Shown here: positions 56,155 through 64,000 of the stretch, in pieces
Numbering within the stretch: the first letter of the stretch is position 1
Layout of the letters: the number at the start of each line of letters is the position of its first letter
Assembly (NCBI RefSeq): GCF_010211765.1
Contig: NZ_PDWO01000005.1
Span: forward strand, 124,001-188,000
Origin: Pseudoxanthomonas kaohsiungensis
GTDB lineage: Bacteria; Pseudomonadota; Gammaproteobacteria; Xanthomonadales; Xanthomonadaceae
Length of the DNA stretch: 64,000 nt
Direction of reading: 5' to 3'
Notes under the pieces: model-generated
The model's database searches: none
What the model was told of the DNA's origin: nothing
Seen by the model: the letters and a program-made list of their open reading frames with translations, nothing else
Program-made: the position numbers and the translations under genes

Positions 56155-56475
56155 ATGGCGGTAATGGAGCGCATCCAGGCCGAGGTCGAAGGCCATCCGG
56201 TCGTGCTGTTCATGAAGGGCACGCCGGCGTTCCCGATGTGCGGCTTTTCCGCGCGCGCGGTGCAGGCGCTGCAGGCCGCCGGCGCCGAACAGCTGCACAC
56301 GGTCAACGTGCTGGAGGAGCCGGAGATCCGGGCCAACCTGCCACGCTATTCCAACTGGCCGACGTTCCCGCAGCTGTTCCTGCACGGGGAGCTGATCGGC
56401 GGCTGCGACATCACCCTGGAGCTGCTGGAATCCGGCGAGCTGCAGCGCATGGTCCAGGAAGCGCTGTCGCAGTGA
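56155..56475 (+). CDS. grxD: Monothiol glutaredoxin (Grx4/GrxD)
   Basis: A 106-residue monothiol glutaredoxin; the CGFS active site begins at C29 (MKGTPAFPMCGFS). Partner motifs NVLEEPEIRANLPRYSNWPTFPQLF and GGCDITLEL bind glutathione and the 2Fe-2S cluster shared with BolA-type proteins. It serves in iron-sulfur cluster delivery. The ATG at 56155 has GGAG 7 bp upstream; an in-frame ATG at 56119 would add 12 residues and lies too near the predicted start. It is followed by the SDR gene with a GTGA overlap. Confidence 0.94.
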   Translation: MAVMERIQAEVEGHPVVLFMKGTPAFPMCGFSARAVQALQAAGAEQLHTVNVLEEPEIRANLPRYSNWPTFPQLFLHGELIGGCDITLELLESGELQRMVQEALSQ

Positions 56476-57230
56476 GCCTGTTCGCCCTGCCGTCCGCCGC
56501 CCCGCAGCCGCTGGCCGGCCGCGTCGTCCTGCTCAGCGGTGCCCATGGCGGCCTCGGTGCCGCCGCGGCCCAGGCCTGTGCCGCCGCCGGCGCGACCCTG
56601 GTCCTGCTCGGTCGCCGCCTGCCCCGGCTCAACCGCGTCTATGACGCGGTGGCCCAGGCTGGCCATGAGCCGTTGCTGTATCCGCTCGACCTGGAGGGCG
56701 CCTCGCCGGACGACTACGCCGAGCTGGCCGACCGCCTGCACGCGGAACTGGGCCGGCTCGACGGGGTCCTGCACTGCGCCGCCGAGTTCCGCGGCCTGAC
56801 CCCGCTCGAACACCTGGACCCGGCCGCTTTCGCCCGCGCGATCCACGTCAACCTGACCGCTCCCTGGTGGCTGCTGCAGGCCTGCCTGCCGCTGCTGCGC
56901 CAGTCGGCGGATGCGTCGGTGGTGCTGGCGGTCGACGACCCGGCGCGGGTCGGCCAGGCGTATTGGGGCGGCTACGGCATCGCCCAGCATGGCCTGCGGG
57001 CGATGGTCGGCATGCTGGCTAACGAACTGGCCGCCACGACGGTGCGCGTGGCGGGCCTGCAGCCCGGTCCGATGCGCACGCCCCTGCGGGCGCGCGCCTA
57101 TGCCGATGACCTGGGCGAGGACCTGCGCGATCCGGAGGCCTACGCCGGCGCCTGCGTCACCTTGCTGTCGCCTGCCGGCGCGGCCTGGCGTGGCCAGGTC
57201 TGGGACGCGGCGGCGGGAGGGGTGGAATGA
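56472..57230 (+). CDS. SDR-fold protein lacking the catalytic Ser and Lys
   Basis: A 252-residue short-chain dehydrogenase/reductase fold (YciK-like). NAD-binding SGAHGGLG spans 22-29. The usual YxxxK is YGIAQ at 168-172, so Lys is replaced by Gln, and the Ser position about 13 residues earlier reads DDPAR, so the catalytic Ser is missing too. The Tyr remains. It may be a non-catalytic or unusual member; the rest of the Rossmann fold is intact. The GTG start overlaps the grxD stop. A MarC gene follows with ATGA. The function is unknown. Confidence 0.85.
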   Translation: MSLFALPSAAPQPLAGRVVLLSGAHGGLGAAAAQACAAAGATLVLLGRRLPRLNRVYDAVAQAGHEPLLYPLDLEGASPDDYAELADRLHAELGRLDGVLHCAAEFRGLTPLEHLDPAAFARAIHVNLTAPWWLLQACLPLLRQSADASVVLAVDDPARVGQAYWGGYGIAQHGLRAMVGMLANELAATTVRVAGLQPGPMRTPLRARAYADDLGEDLRDPEAYAGACVTLLSPAGAAWRGQVWDAAAGGVE

Positions 57231-57820
57231 CCATCCTCTCCGCGGCGCTGCTGCTGTTCCTGATCCTCGACCCGCTGGGCAACGTCCCGGTTTTCCTCAG
57301 CGTGCTCAAGCCGCTGCCGCCGAAGCGGCAGCGCGTGGTGCTGGTCCGCGAGCTGCTGATCGCGCTGGCGGTGCTGATGCTGTTCCTGTGGTGCGGCAAG
57401 TACTTCCTGGAGCTGATGCACCTGCGCCAGGAATCGGTGTCCATCGCCGGCGGCATCGTCCTGTTCCTGATCGGCATCCGCATGATCTTCCCCCGCCCGG
57501 AAGGACTGATGGGCGAGATCCCGGATGGCGAGCCGTTCATCGTCCCGCTGGCCATCCCGCTGGTCGCCGGTCCGTCCGGCATGGCGGCAGTAATGCTGAT
57601 GGGCAGCAACGAACCGCACCGGCTCGGCGACTGGAGCCTGGCCCTGTTCCTGGCCTGGGCGGCCACCGCGGCCATCCTGCTGGCGGCGCCGCTGCTTTAC
57701 CGGCTGCTCGGCCGGCGCGCGCTGACCGCCATCGAGCGGCTGATGGGGATGCTGCTGGTCGCCATCTCGGTGCAGATGCTGATGGACGGCCTGACGGCCT
57801 ACCTCAAGAGTTCGGCGTAA
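57227..57820 (+). CDS. MarC/YhgN family membrane protein
   Basis: A 197-residue membrane protein with six hydrophobic helices, MarC family. FLILDPLGNVPVFLSVL at the N-terminus and VPLAIPLVAGPSGMAAVML in the middle are signatures. It was named after the mar locus but is not an established drug pump; the function is unclear. It overlaps the SDR gene by ATGA and ends the grxD operon. Confidence 0.9.
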   Translation: MTILSAALLLFLILDPLGNVPVFLSVLKPLPPKRQRVVLVRELLIALAVLMLFLWCGKYFLELMHLRQESVSIAGGIVLFLIGIRMIFPRPEGLMGEIPDGEPFIVPLAIPLVAGPSGMAAVMLMGSNEPHRLGDWSLALFLAWAATAAILLAAPLLYRLLGRRALTAIERLMGMLLVAISVQMLMDGLTAYLKSSA

Positions 57821-57926
57821 GGCCCGGATATCCCGGATCGCCCTCGGTGGCGCTCCTGCCAGACCAAAATTCCTTGTGGCGTATGGGGTTGCGATGTGCT
57901 GCGGCGCAATAGAAATTTGTCATGGC

Positions 57927-57956
57927 TTGGTCACATGGCGACCCTAGCATGTTAAT
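57927..57956 (+). promoter_or_regulatory. Weak promoter candidate of the TonB receptor gene
   Basis: TTGGTC (57927-57932) and GTTAAT (57951-57956) are 18 bp apart inside an unusually AT-rich stretch (57880-57975). Matches are poor, especially the -35. The leader to the ATG at 58056 would be about 95 nt. Confidence 0.25.
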
Positions 57957-58055
57957 CTGGTGTTAACCCCTGTGATGAACATCGCAGGGAAGCCAATACG
58001 CCTTCCGCACCGGGCTCCCCTGCCCGGACGCCAACCCAATCCGAGGCCTCTTTCC

Positions 58056-61000
58056 ATGACTGATTCCCGCCGACTCCGGATGTCCAAGCTCACCCTGGGC
58101 CTGGTCGCCGCGCTCGCCGCCGCCCCCGCCTTCGCCCAGAGCACGTCCGCCGGTGTCGGCGGCGTGGTCACCGGCGCTTCCGGCCAGCCTGTCCCCGGCG
58201 CCGAAGTCACCATCGTCCACGTCGAGTCCGGCACGATCAGTCGCGCGGTCACCGATGCCAGCGGCCGCTTCAGCGCCCGCGGCCTGCGCGTAGGCGGTCC
58301 GTACACCGTCACCATCAACAAGCCGGGTGAAGGCACCAAGACCGAGGAGGGCCTGTACCTGGGCCTGAACCAGGTCGGCGTTGTAAACGCCACCCTCGGC
58401 AGTGACATCGCCACGCTCGAGGGGGTCACCGCGGTAGGGGTCGCCGGTGGCTCGCAGGTGTTCAGCGCCTCCAAGATGGGTGCCGGTACCAACGTCACGC
58501 TCGAGCAGATCGAGACCCTGCCTTCGATCAACCGCAACATCCAGGACTTCGTCCGTCTCGATCCGCGCATCAGCCAGTCCGACAAGGCGCGCGGCGAGAT
58601 TTCGGTGGGCGGCCAGAACCCGCGCTACAACGCGATCCGCATCGACGGCGTCAACACCAGCGACACCTTCGGCCTGGAGTCGAACAATTTCCCGACCATC
58701 CGCCAGCCGGTATCGATGGATGCGATCGAGGCGATCAACGTCGATATCTCCAACTACGACACGACCATCACCGGTGCCACGGGTGCGGTGATCGACGCGG
58801 TGACCAAGTCGGGCACCAACGAGTTCCACGGTTCGGTCTACGGCGTCTACCGCGACGCCGACATGGTCGGCGACAACCCGACCAGCGGCGCCCCGTTCAC
58901 CGGCTTCAACGACGAGCGCACCTACGGTGCCACCTTCGGCGGCCCGATCGTCAAGGACACGCTGTTCTTCTTCGTCAACTACGAGAAGTTCGAGCGCGAC
59001 CGCGCAGCCTCGTCGTTCGGTCCGGTCGGCTCCGGCGCCACCAATATCGTTGACATCACCCAGGCCCAGATCGACGAAGCGCGGCAGATCGCGCAGGACG
59101 TCTACGGCGTCGATATCGGCAGCACCGACGCGCCGAGCAGCACCAAGCAGGAGATCGAGGAGTACGCCGCCAAGATCGACTGGAACATCAGCGACAATCA
59201 TCGCCTGTCGGCCCGCTTCTCCAAGCTCGAGCAGGTCGACCCGGTCCTGGCCGGCTCCAGCAACACCTCGCTCAGCTTCGACAGCCGTTGGTACAGCATC
59301 GTCAAGAACGTCGATACCTCCGTGGCGCAGCTGTTCAGCGACTGGTCCGACACGTTCACCACCGAGTTCAAGATCGGCCGGCGTACCTACGATTCGCTGA
59401 GCAACGTCAACGCGCGCCTGCCGGAAGTGAGCATCGGCTTCGGCGTCGGCAACGATCCTGACCTGGCCGCGGCGCCGTTCCTGAACTTCGGCACCGACCA
59501 GTTCCGCCACGGCAACGAAATCCGCACCACCACCGACACCGCGTTCGGCGCGGCGAACTGGTACGTGGGCGACCACACCGTGAAGTTCGGCTTCGACTAC
59601 GAAGAGAACGATGTGTTCAACCTGTACGCCCAGAACATCTGGGGCAGCTACAGCTTCGCCAGCCTGGATGCCTTCCGCAACGGCGAATACGGTTCGTACA
59701 CGTTGAACGCGCCGATCCCGGGCAACGGCCTCGACTCCGTCGAGATGCGTTACCGGCACCGCAATACCGGCCTGTTCGTGCAGGACAGCTGGGCGGTCAA
59801 CTACAACCTGACGCTGCTGTTCGGCCTGCGCGCGGACCTGCCGGACCTGGACGAGGTTCCGGTCCACAACCTGCTGGTGCAGCAGGTGTACGGCCTGGAC
59901 AACCGTAATACGCTCGACGATGTCCTGATCCAGCCGCGCGTTGGCTTCAACTACGCCTTCGACGGCGATCGCCCGTCGCAGCTGCGTGGCGGCGTGGGCC
60001 TCTTCCAGGGTGCGGCGGCCAACGTGTGGGTCGGCAACTCCTACCAGAACACCGGCTTCGGCCTGATCGGCTACAACGCGTTCCCGACCGGCATCACCGG
60101 CGTCAGCCAGGCCGATCGCGACCTGGTCTGGGCCAACCTGCCGGTGACCATGGATCCGGACAACCCGACCACGCCGCCGCCGGCAGCGGGCTACACCATG
60201 ATGGTCAACCTCATGGACGAGGGCATCGAGCAGCCGTCGGTGTGGAAGGCCAACCTGGCCTTCGATACCGAGCTGCCGTGGCATGGCGTCGTCGCCTCCG
60301 CCGAACTGCTGGTGACCAAGGTCAACAATGCGCTGCACTTCGAGCGCCTCGACCTGGGGGCTCCGACCTACACCACCGGCGCCGACGGTCGTCCGCTGTA
60401 CTGGCGCAACCTGTACGGCACGGCCAGCGGTACCCGCGCCAACGGCGGCATGTACAACGGGCAGACCATCGGCGAGGTCGCGGATACCATTCCCGGCTAC
60501 GAGAACGTGACCGGCTGGCATGGTGACGGCGTGCTGCTGATGAAGAACACCAACAAGGGCCGCACCGCGCAGTTCACCGTCGGCCTCGACAAGCCGGTGG
60601 TCGACACCTGGGGCTGGTCGCTGTTCTACACCTACACCAATGCCACCGAGGTCAATCCGCTGACCTCTTCGCGTGCGATCTCCAACTGGTCGAACAAGGC
60701 GATCTTCGATCCCAACGAGGACGTCGCGGCGACCTCCAACTACGAGATCAGGGATCGCATCGTCGGCACGCTGTCGTTCCGCAAGGCGTTCTTCGGTGAC
60801 AACGACACCACGTTCTCGGTGTTCTACGAAGGTCGTTCGGGTACGCCTGTCAGCTGGCGTTACCTCAATGACATGAACGGCGACGGCTACACCAATGACC
60901 TGCTGTACGTCCCCAGTGGCCCGGGCGACGTGCTTTTCACCGGCGGCGCGGCGATGGAGGCTTCGTTCTTCGACTGGCTGAGCCGCAACCCGTCCCTGGC

Positions 61001-61340
61001 GCGCTACAGCGGCGACGTCGCCGAACGCAACAGCGACCGCAATCCGTGGGTGAACAACTTCGACGTGCGCATCAGCCAGGAGCTGCCCGGCTTCTTCAAT
61101 GGCCACAAGTCGGAGATCTGGCTGGATGTGATGAACATCGGCAACCTGATCAACAAGGACTGGGGGCAGATCCCGTACCAGACGCCGTACTCCGACATGC
61201 GCGCCGTGCGCTTCGTCGGACTCGACCAGGCCACGGGCAAGTACGTCTACAACTTCAACGAGAGCCAGGTGTACAAGCGCTTCCTCACCGACCCCGAGTC
61301 GCGGTGGTCGCTGCAGGTCGGCTTCCGCTACAGCTTCTGA
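58056..61340 (+). CDS. Oar-like TonB-dependent outer-membrane receptor with carboxypeptidase-like N-domain
   Basis: A 1094-residue outer-membrane protein of the Oar/OmpA-related TonB-dependent family, usual length for these in Xanthomonadaceae. Signal peptide about 1-30 (ends AFAQS). A carboxypeptidase-regulatory-like domain (about 33-110; GGVVTGASGQPVPGAEVTI) precedes the plug (about 125-250, with VGGQNPRYNAIRIDGVNTSD) and the barrel with many alternating strands ending in LQVGFRYSF, whose last Phe is the outer-membrane targeting signal. Ligand unknown; relatives are implicated in peptide or protein uptake and adhesion. A strong terminator follows. Confidence 0.93.
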   Translation: MTDSRRLRMSKLTLGLVAALAAAPAFAQSTSAGVGGVVTGASGQPVPGAEVTIVHVESGTISRAVTDASGRFSARGLRVGGPYTVTINKPGEGTKTEEGLYLGLNQVGVVNATLGSDIATLEGVTAVGVAGGSQVFSASKMGAGTNVTLEQIETLPSINRNIQDFVRLDPRISQSDKARGEISVGGQNPRYNAIRIDGVNTSDTFGLESNNFPTIRQPVSMDAIEAINVDISNYDTTITGATGAVIDAVTKSGTNEFHGSVYGVYRDADMVGDNPTSGAPFTGFNDERTYGATFGGPIVKDTLFFFVNYEKFERDRAASSFGPVGSGATNIVDITQAQIDEARQIAQDVYGVDIGSTDAPSSTKQEIEEYAAKIDWNISDNHRLSARFSKLEQVDPVLAGSSNTSLSFDSRWYSIVKNVDTSVAQLFSDWSDTFTTEFKIGRRTYDSLSNVNARLPEVSIGFGVGNDPDLAAAPFLNFGTDQFRHGNEIRTTTDTAFGAANWYVGDHTVKFGFDYEENDVFNLYAQNIWGSYSFASLDAFRNGEYGSYTLNAPIPGNGLDSVEMRYRHRNTGLFVQDSWAVNYNLTLLFGLRADLPDLDEVPVHNLLVQQVYGLDNRNTLDDVLIQPRVGFNYAFDGDRPSQLRGGVGLFQGAAANVWVGNSYQNTGFGLIGYNAFPTGITGVSQADRDLVWANLPVTMDPDNPTTPPPAAGYTMMVNLMDEGIEQPSVWKANLAFDTELPWHGVVASAELLVTKVNNALHFERLDLGAPTYTTGADGRPLYWRNLYGTASGTRANGGMYNGQTIGEVADTIPGYENVTGWHGDGVLLMKNTNKGRTAQFTVGLDKPVVDTWGWSLFYTYTNATEVNPLTSSRAISNWSNKAIFDPNEDVAATSNYEIRDRIVGTLSFRKAFFGDNDTTFSVFYEGRSGTPVSWRYLNDMNGDGYTNDLLYVPSGPGDVLFTGGAAMEASFFDWLSRNPSLARYSGDVAERNSDRNPWVNNFDVRISQELPGFFNGHKSEIWLDVMNIGNLINKDWGQIPYQTPYSDMRAVRFVGLDQATGKYVYNFNESQVYKRFLTDPESRWSLQVGFRYSF

Positions 61341-61365
61341 CGTTGTCGGATCCGATGTGACCAAG

Positions 61366-61396
61366 GGCGGCCGGGCATCCCGGCCGCCTTTTTTTT
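61366..61396 (+). terminator. Rho-independent terminator after the TonB receptor
   Basis: GGCGGCCGGG-CAT-CCCGGCCGCC, a perfect 10-bp stem with a 3-base loop, followed by eight T (61389-61396), 25 bp after the stop codon. The best terminator in the window. Confidence 0.95.
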
Positions 61397-61485
61397 GGAT
61401 CCAGGCCGGCCCCGCCAGTCGCACGCGATGCCCGCGCCTGGGGTAAAGTCGCCCACCGGTACATCGAGGCATGAGGCCCGCAGTC

Positions 61486-62871
61486 ATGATCCAACCCGCT
61501 TCGAGCACGCTGCCCGTGCAGGACGCACGCATCTACCCGCGCGGCGGGCTCGATGTCCTTTCGCGCACGGAAGTCGCGCGGCTGCGGGACGCGTCGGCCG
61601 GCGGCATGCACGAGCTGCTGCGCCGCTGCGCGCTGGCGGTGCTGACCAGCGGCAGCGCCAGCGACGACCCGCGCGCGGCGCGCGACCTGTACCCGGACTT
61701 CGACATCCAGGTCACCCAGCAGGATCGCGGCGTGCGCATCGACCTGGTCAACGCACCGGCGATGGCGTTCGTCGACGGCGAAATCATCCGCGGCGTGGCC
61801 GAGCTGCTGTTCGCCACCGTCCGCGACTTGGCCTGGACCGCGATCGAGCTGGGCGAGGACTGCGTGAGTGGGGAGCTCGACTCCTCGGCCGGCATCACCG
61901 ACTCGGTGTTCGGCCTGTTGCGCAACGCGCGCATCCTGCAGCCATCCGACCCGAACCTGGTGGTGTGCTGGGGCGGCCACTCGATCTCGCGCGAGGAATA
62001 CATCTACACCAAGCAGGTCGGCTACGAGCTCGGGTTGCGCGGGCTGGACATCTGCACCGGCTGCGGCCCGGGCGCGATGAAGGGGCCGATGAAGGGCGCC
62101 ACCATCGCCCATGCCAAGCAGCGGCGCAGCCGTACCCGCTATATCGGCATCACCGAGCCCGGGATCATCGCCGCCGAGTCGCCGAACCCGATCGTGAACC
62201 ACCTGGTGATCATGCCGGACATCGAGAAGCGGCTGGAGGCGTTCGTGCGCCTGGGCCACGGCATCATCGTGTTTCCCGGTGGCGTGGGTACCGCCGAGGA
62301 GATCCTCTACCTGCTCGGCATACTCCTGCGCGAGGAGAACGCCGACCTGCCGTTCCCGCTGATCCTGACCGGACCGACGATCGCCGCGCCGTACTTCGAG
62401 CAGATCGATCGTTTCCTGCGCCTGACATTGGGCGAGGCCGCCACCTCGCGCTACGAGATCGTGATCGGCGACCCGGCCGCGGTATCCAAGAAGATGACCG
62501 CCGGCATCCGCAAGGTGCGCGAGGCCCGGATCGCGCACAAGGACTCGTTCTACTTCAACTGGGGCGTGGACATCCCGCTGGAGTACCAGCGCCCGTTCGT
62601 GCCCAGCCACGAAGCGATGGCCGCGCTGGACCTGCACCACGGCCGCCCGCCGTCGGCGCTGGCCGCCGACCTGCGCCGCGCGTTCTCCGGGATCGTGGCC
62701 GGCAACGTCAAGGAGGACGGCATGCGCCGGATCGAGCAGCACGGCCCGTTCGAGATCCACGGCGCGCCGGACATGATGCAGGCGCTGGACGGGCTGCTGC
62801 GGGCGTTCGTGGAGCAGAGGCGGATGAAGATCGCCGGGGAGTACAGGCCGTGTTATCGGGTGGTGGCCTGA
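61486..62871 (+). CDS. ppnN: PpnN (YgdH), nucleotide 5'-monophosphate nucleosidase
   Basis: A 461-residue nucleosidase that splits nucleotide monophosphates into base and ribose 5-phosphate, and in E. coli is activated by (p)ppGpp. The LOG-like Rossmann core carries the motifs TGCGPGAMKGPMKGA and PGGVGTAEEI. N- and C-terminal extensions (DUF4478 and DUF3412 type) are both present, as in E. coli YgdH (454 residues). ATG at 61486 has GAGG 9 bp upstream; an ATG at 61471 is possible. Alone on its transcript. Confidence 0.93.
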   Translation: MIQPASSTLPVQDARIYPRGGLDVLSRTEVARLRDASAGGMHELLRRCALAVLTSGSASDDPRAARDLYPDFDIQVTQQDRGVRIDLVNAPAMAFVDGEIIRGVAELLFATVRDLAWTAIELGEDCVSGELDSSAGITDSVFGLLRNARILQPSDPNLVVCWGGHSISREEYIYTKQVGYELGLRGLDICTGCGPGAMKGPMKGATIAHAKQRRSRTRYIGITEPGIIAAESPNPIVNHLVIMPDIEKRLEAFVRLGHGIIVFPGGVGTAEEILYLLGILLREENADLPFPLILTGPTIAAPYFEQIDRFLRLTLGEAATSRYEIVIGDPAAVSKKMTAGIRKVREARIAHKDSFYFNWGVDIPLEYQRPFVPSHEAMAALDLHHGRPPSALAADLRRAFSGIVAGNVKEDGMRRIEQHGPFEIHGAPDMMQALDGLLRAFVEQRRMKIAGEYRPCYRVVA

Positions 62872-62988
62872 GTCCCGATCGGCTGCACCCCTCCGCCCCT
62901 CCGGCCGGATCGACCGTTCGTCCCGGAGCTGCTTGCGCCGCGCCCCGGCCGGGCTAGGCTGCGAGGCATCACGCTGGGGAACAACCGC

Positions 62989-63492
62989 ATGTCGCCCGAA
63001 CGCCAGACTGGCTTCACCCTGGTCGAGCTGATGATCACCATCGCTGTGCTGGCGATCCTGCTCGGCCTGGCCCTGCCCAGTTTCCAGGGCAGCCTGCGCT
63101 CGAACCGGGTAGCCACCACCAGCAACGAAGTGCTGGCCTCGATGTCGCTGGCCAGGACCGAAGCCATCCGTGGCATTGGCCGCGCTGGGGTGTGCCCCAG
63201 TACATCCGGAACGGCCTGCGTGGCCAATACCGACTGGGCCGCAGGCTGGGTCGTCTGGCATGAGATCCCGGCGGCCGGCGGACCGGTGTTCACCGTGGTC
63301 AAGGTCATCCAGCCCAAGCAGCGGACCACCGTCACCGGGCCGGCGGACGGAGTCGTGTTCACCGCGCAGGGTCGCGCGCAGGCGGGTGCCACCCAGGTCG
63401 GCGTCGCCCCGTCCGATGCCGCCGATCCCGCGCGCTGCATCCGGGTCGGGGTTACCGGGCAGTCGCGGATCGAGCAGGGGGCGTGTTCATGA
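62989..63492 (+). CDS. fimT: FimT/GspH-type minor pseudopilin
   Basis: A 167-residue type IV minor pilin. The prepilin cleavage site is G|FTLVELM after a short leader (MSPERQTG); the helix FTLVELMITIAVLAILLGLA anchors it. The globular domain has two Cys pairs typical of GspH/FimT (CPSTSGTAC and C at RCIR... GACS). Starts a minor-pilin operon (fimT-pilV-pilW). FimT can bind DNA during uptake in relatives; not shown here. Confidence 0.93.
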   Translation: MSPERQTGFTLVELMITIAVLAILLGLALPSFQGSLRSNRVATTSNEVLASMSLARTEAIRGIGRAGVCPSTSGTACVANTDWAAGWVVWHEIPAAGGPVFTVVKVIQPKQRTTVTGPADGVVFTAQGRAQAGATQVGVAPSDAADPARCIRVGVTGQSRIEQGACS

Positions 63493-63977
63493 ATCGACGT
63501 TGCTACCGGCTGGGACGCGGGCACGCCGCCGGCTTCAGCCTGATCGAGGTGATGGTCGCCGTGCTGGTGCTGGGCCTGGGCCTGCTCGGCTTCGCCCTGC
63601 TGCAGACCATGAGCGTGCGCTTCACCCAGAGCGCCAACCAGCGCACCCAGGCCACCAACCTGGCCTACGACATGCTCGACCAGATGCGTGCCAACCGGAT
63701 CGCCGCCGGGCAGTACGCCGGCGCCTACAACGCGGCCACGGCCGGGGCCGGCTGCCTGCCCAACGCGCAGGTGTCGGCTGGCGCCTACAAGAGCGTCTGG
63801 GAATGCCGCATGGGCAAGGCCCTGGGCGCAGGCGCCACCGCGACCGTCCAGTTCGCCAACGGTGTCGCCACGGTGTCCATCACCTGGGGCGACGAGCGCT
63901 GGAACGACGCCGATGGCGATGGCACGGTCAGTGCCGCCGAGGGCAACCGCACATTTGCCACGGTGACGCGCCTGTGA
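63489..63977 (+). CDS. pilV: PilV-type minor pilin
   Basis: A 162-residue minor pilin. The leader MNRRCYRLGRGHAAG ends at the cleavage site G|FSLIEVMVAVLVL, which is followed by the LALLQ-type segment (GFALLQTMSVRF). Central Cys residues (GCLPN, WECRMG) may pair. It overlaps fimT by ATGA. A GTG at 63483 is a possible earlier start. The next gene begins in its stop codon. Confidence 0.92.
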   Translation: MNRRCYRLGRGHAAGFSLIEVMVAVLVLGLGLLGFALLQTMSVRFTQSANQRTQATNLAYDMLDQMRANRIAAGQYAGAYNAATAGAGCLPNAQVSAGAYKSVWECRMGKALGAGATATVQFANGVATVSITWGDERWNDADGDGTVSAAEGNRTFATVTRL

Positions 63978-64000
63978 ACATGACATCCCGCCGCCATAGC
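63974..64000 (+). CDS. Start of a probable PilW-type minor pilin (partial)
   Basis: GTG at 63974 (overlapping the pilV stop as GTGA) or ATG at 63980 opens MNMTSRRHS or MTSRRHS, a basic leader as in PilW. Only 7-9 codons are visible, so identity rests on position after fimT-pilV. Confidence 0.5.

Noticed and set aside
57963-61532. 1189-codon minus-strand frame opposite the TonB receptor
   Set aside because: Shadow of the receptor gene; no family motif, no ribosome binding site, biased composition.

Overview
The window is about 70% GC and almost wholly coding. It looks like the chromosome of a Xanthomonadaceae/Lysobacteraceae gammaproteobacterium (Lysobacter, Luteimonas, Xanthomonas and relatives). 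The strongest pointers are an aspartate kinase fused to diaminopimelate decarboxylase, a murL-murD2 pair, the hfq-hflX-hflK-hflC block, petABC followed by sspA-sspB, a large Oar-like TonB-dependent receptor, and GTAG-type REP elements. No rRNA, tRNA, CRISPR array, prophage or complete insertion sequence was seen.

Layout. 1-1341 (minus): partial lpxD and an Smr-domain gene. 1447-4409 (plus): surE, pcm, an exoD-like gene and nlpD; the 3' end of nlpD is tandemly repeated up to about 4711. 4725-5435 (minus): a DUF498 gene and yhbY. 5520-10751 (plus): rlmE, ftsH, a small membrane gene, folP, miaA. 10840-14839 (plus): hfq, hflX, hflK, hflC and a DUF2065 gene, ended by a REP pair. 14964-16741 (minus): two tandem phzF-like genes. 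16914-22755 (plus): lysC-lysA fusion, a membrane protein, murL and murD2, for [15 protein letters not shown] amino acids and the alternative route to D-glutamate in peptidoglycan. 22989-25489: dienelactone hydrolase, polyprenyl diphosphate synthase, ssb. 25653-33654: OPT transporter, S9 peptidase, DUF819 permease, then ybdD and cstA on the minus strand, possibly a peptide-use neighbourhood. 33801-34820: corA. 34909-35243: three tandem REP pairs.

35240-45374 carries the conserved miaB/phoH/ybeY/corC order on the minus strand. It ends in a DUF4105 (Lnb-type) gene where many gammaproteobacteria have lnt, and it is split between miaB and phoH by a plus-strand TetR/HlyD/ABC cassette and a strongly structured 454-bp spacer. 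45516-50490 (plus): lytic transglycosylase, petABC (cytochrome bc1), sspA, sspB. 50497-53492 (minus): DUF3301, DUF2272, nadC, Trm112-like. 53553-55243: purE, purK, ended by a second REP type. 55461-57820: Fe superoxide dismutase, monothiol glutaredoxin, an SDR-fold protein lacking catalytic residues, MarC-family protein. 58056-61340: Oar-like receptor with a strong terminator. 61486-64000: ppnN and the start of a minor-pilin operon (fimT, pilV, pilW).

The observations most worth a second look are the nlpD tail repeat, REP elements whose GTAG supplies the TAG stop codon of three genes, the DUF4105 gene in the lnt position, the hairpin family between the ABC permease and miaB, and the membrane protein wedged between lysC-lysA and murL. 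I did not find a clearly new multi-gene system. Start sites, promoters and repeat boundaries are by-eye calls.
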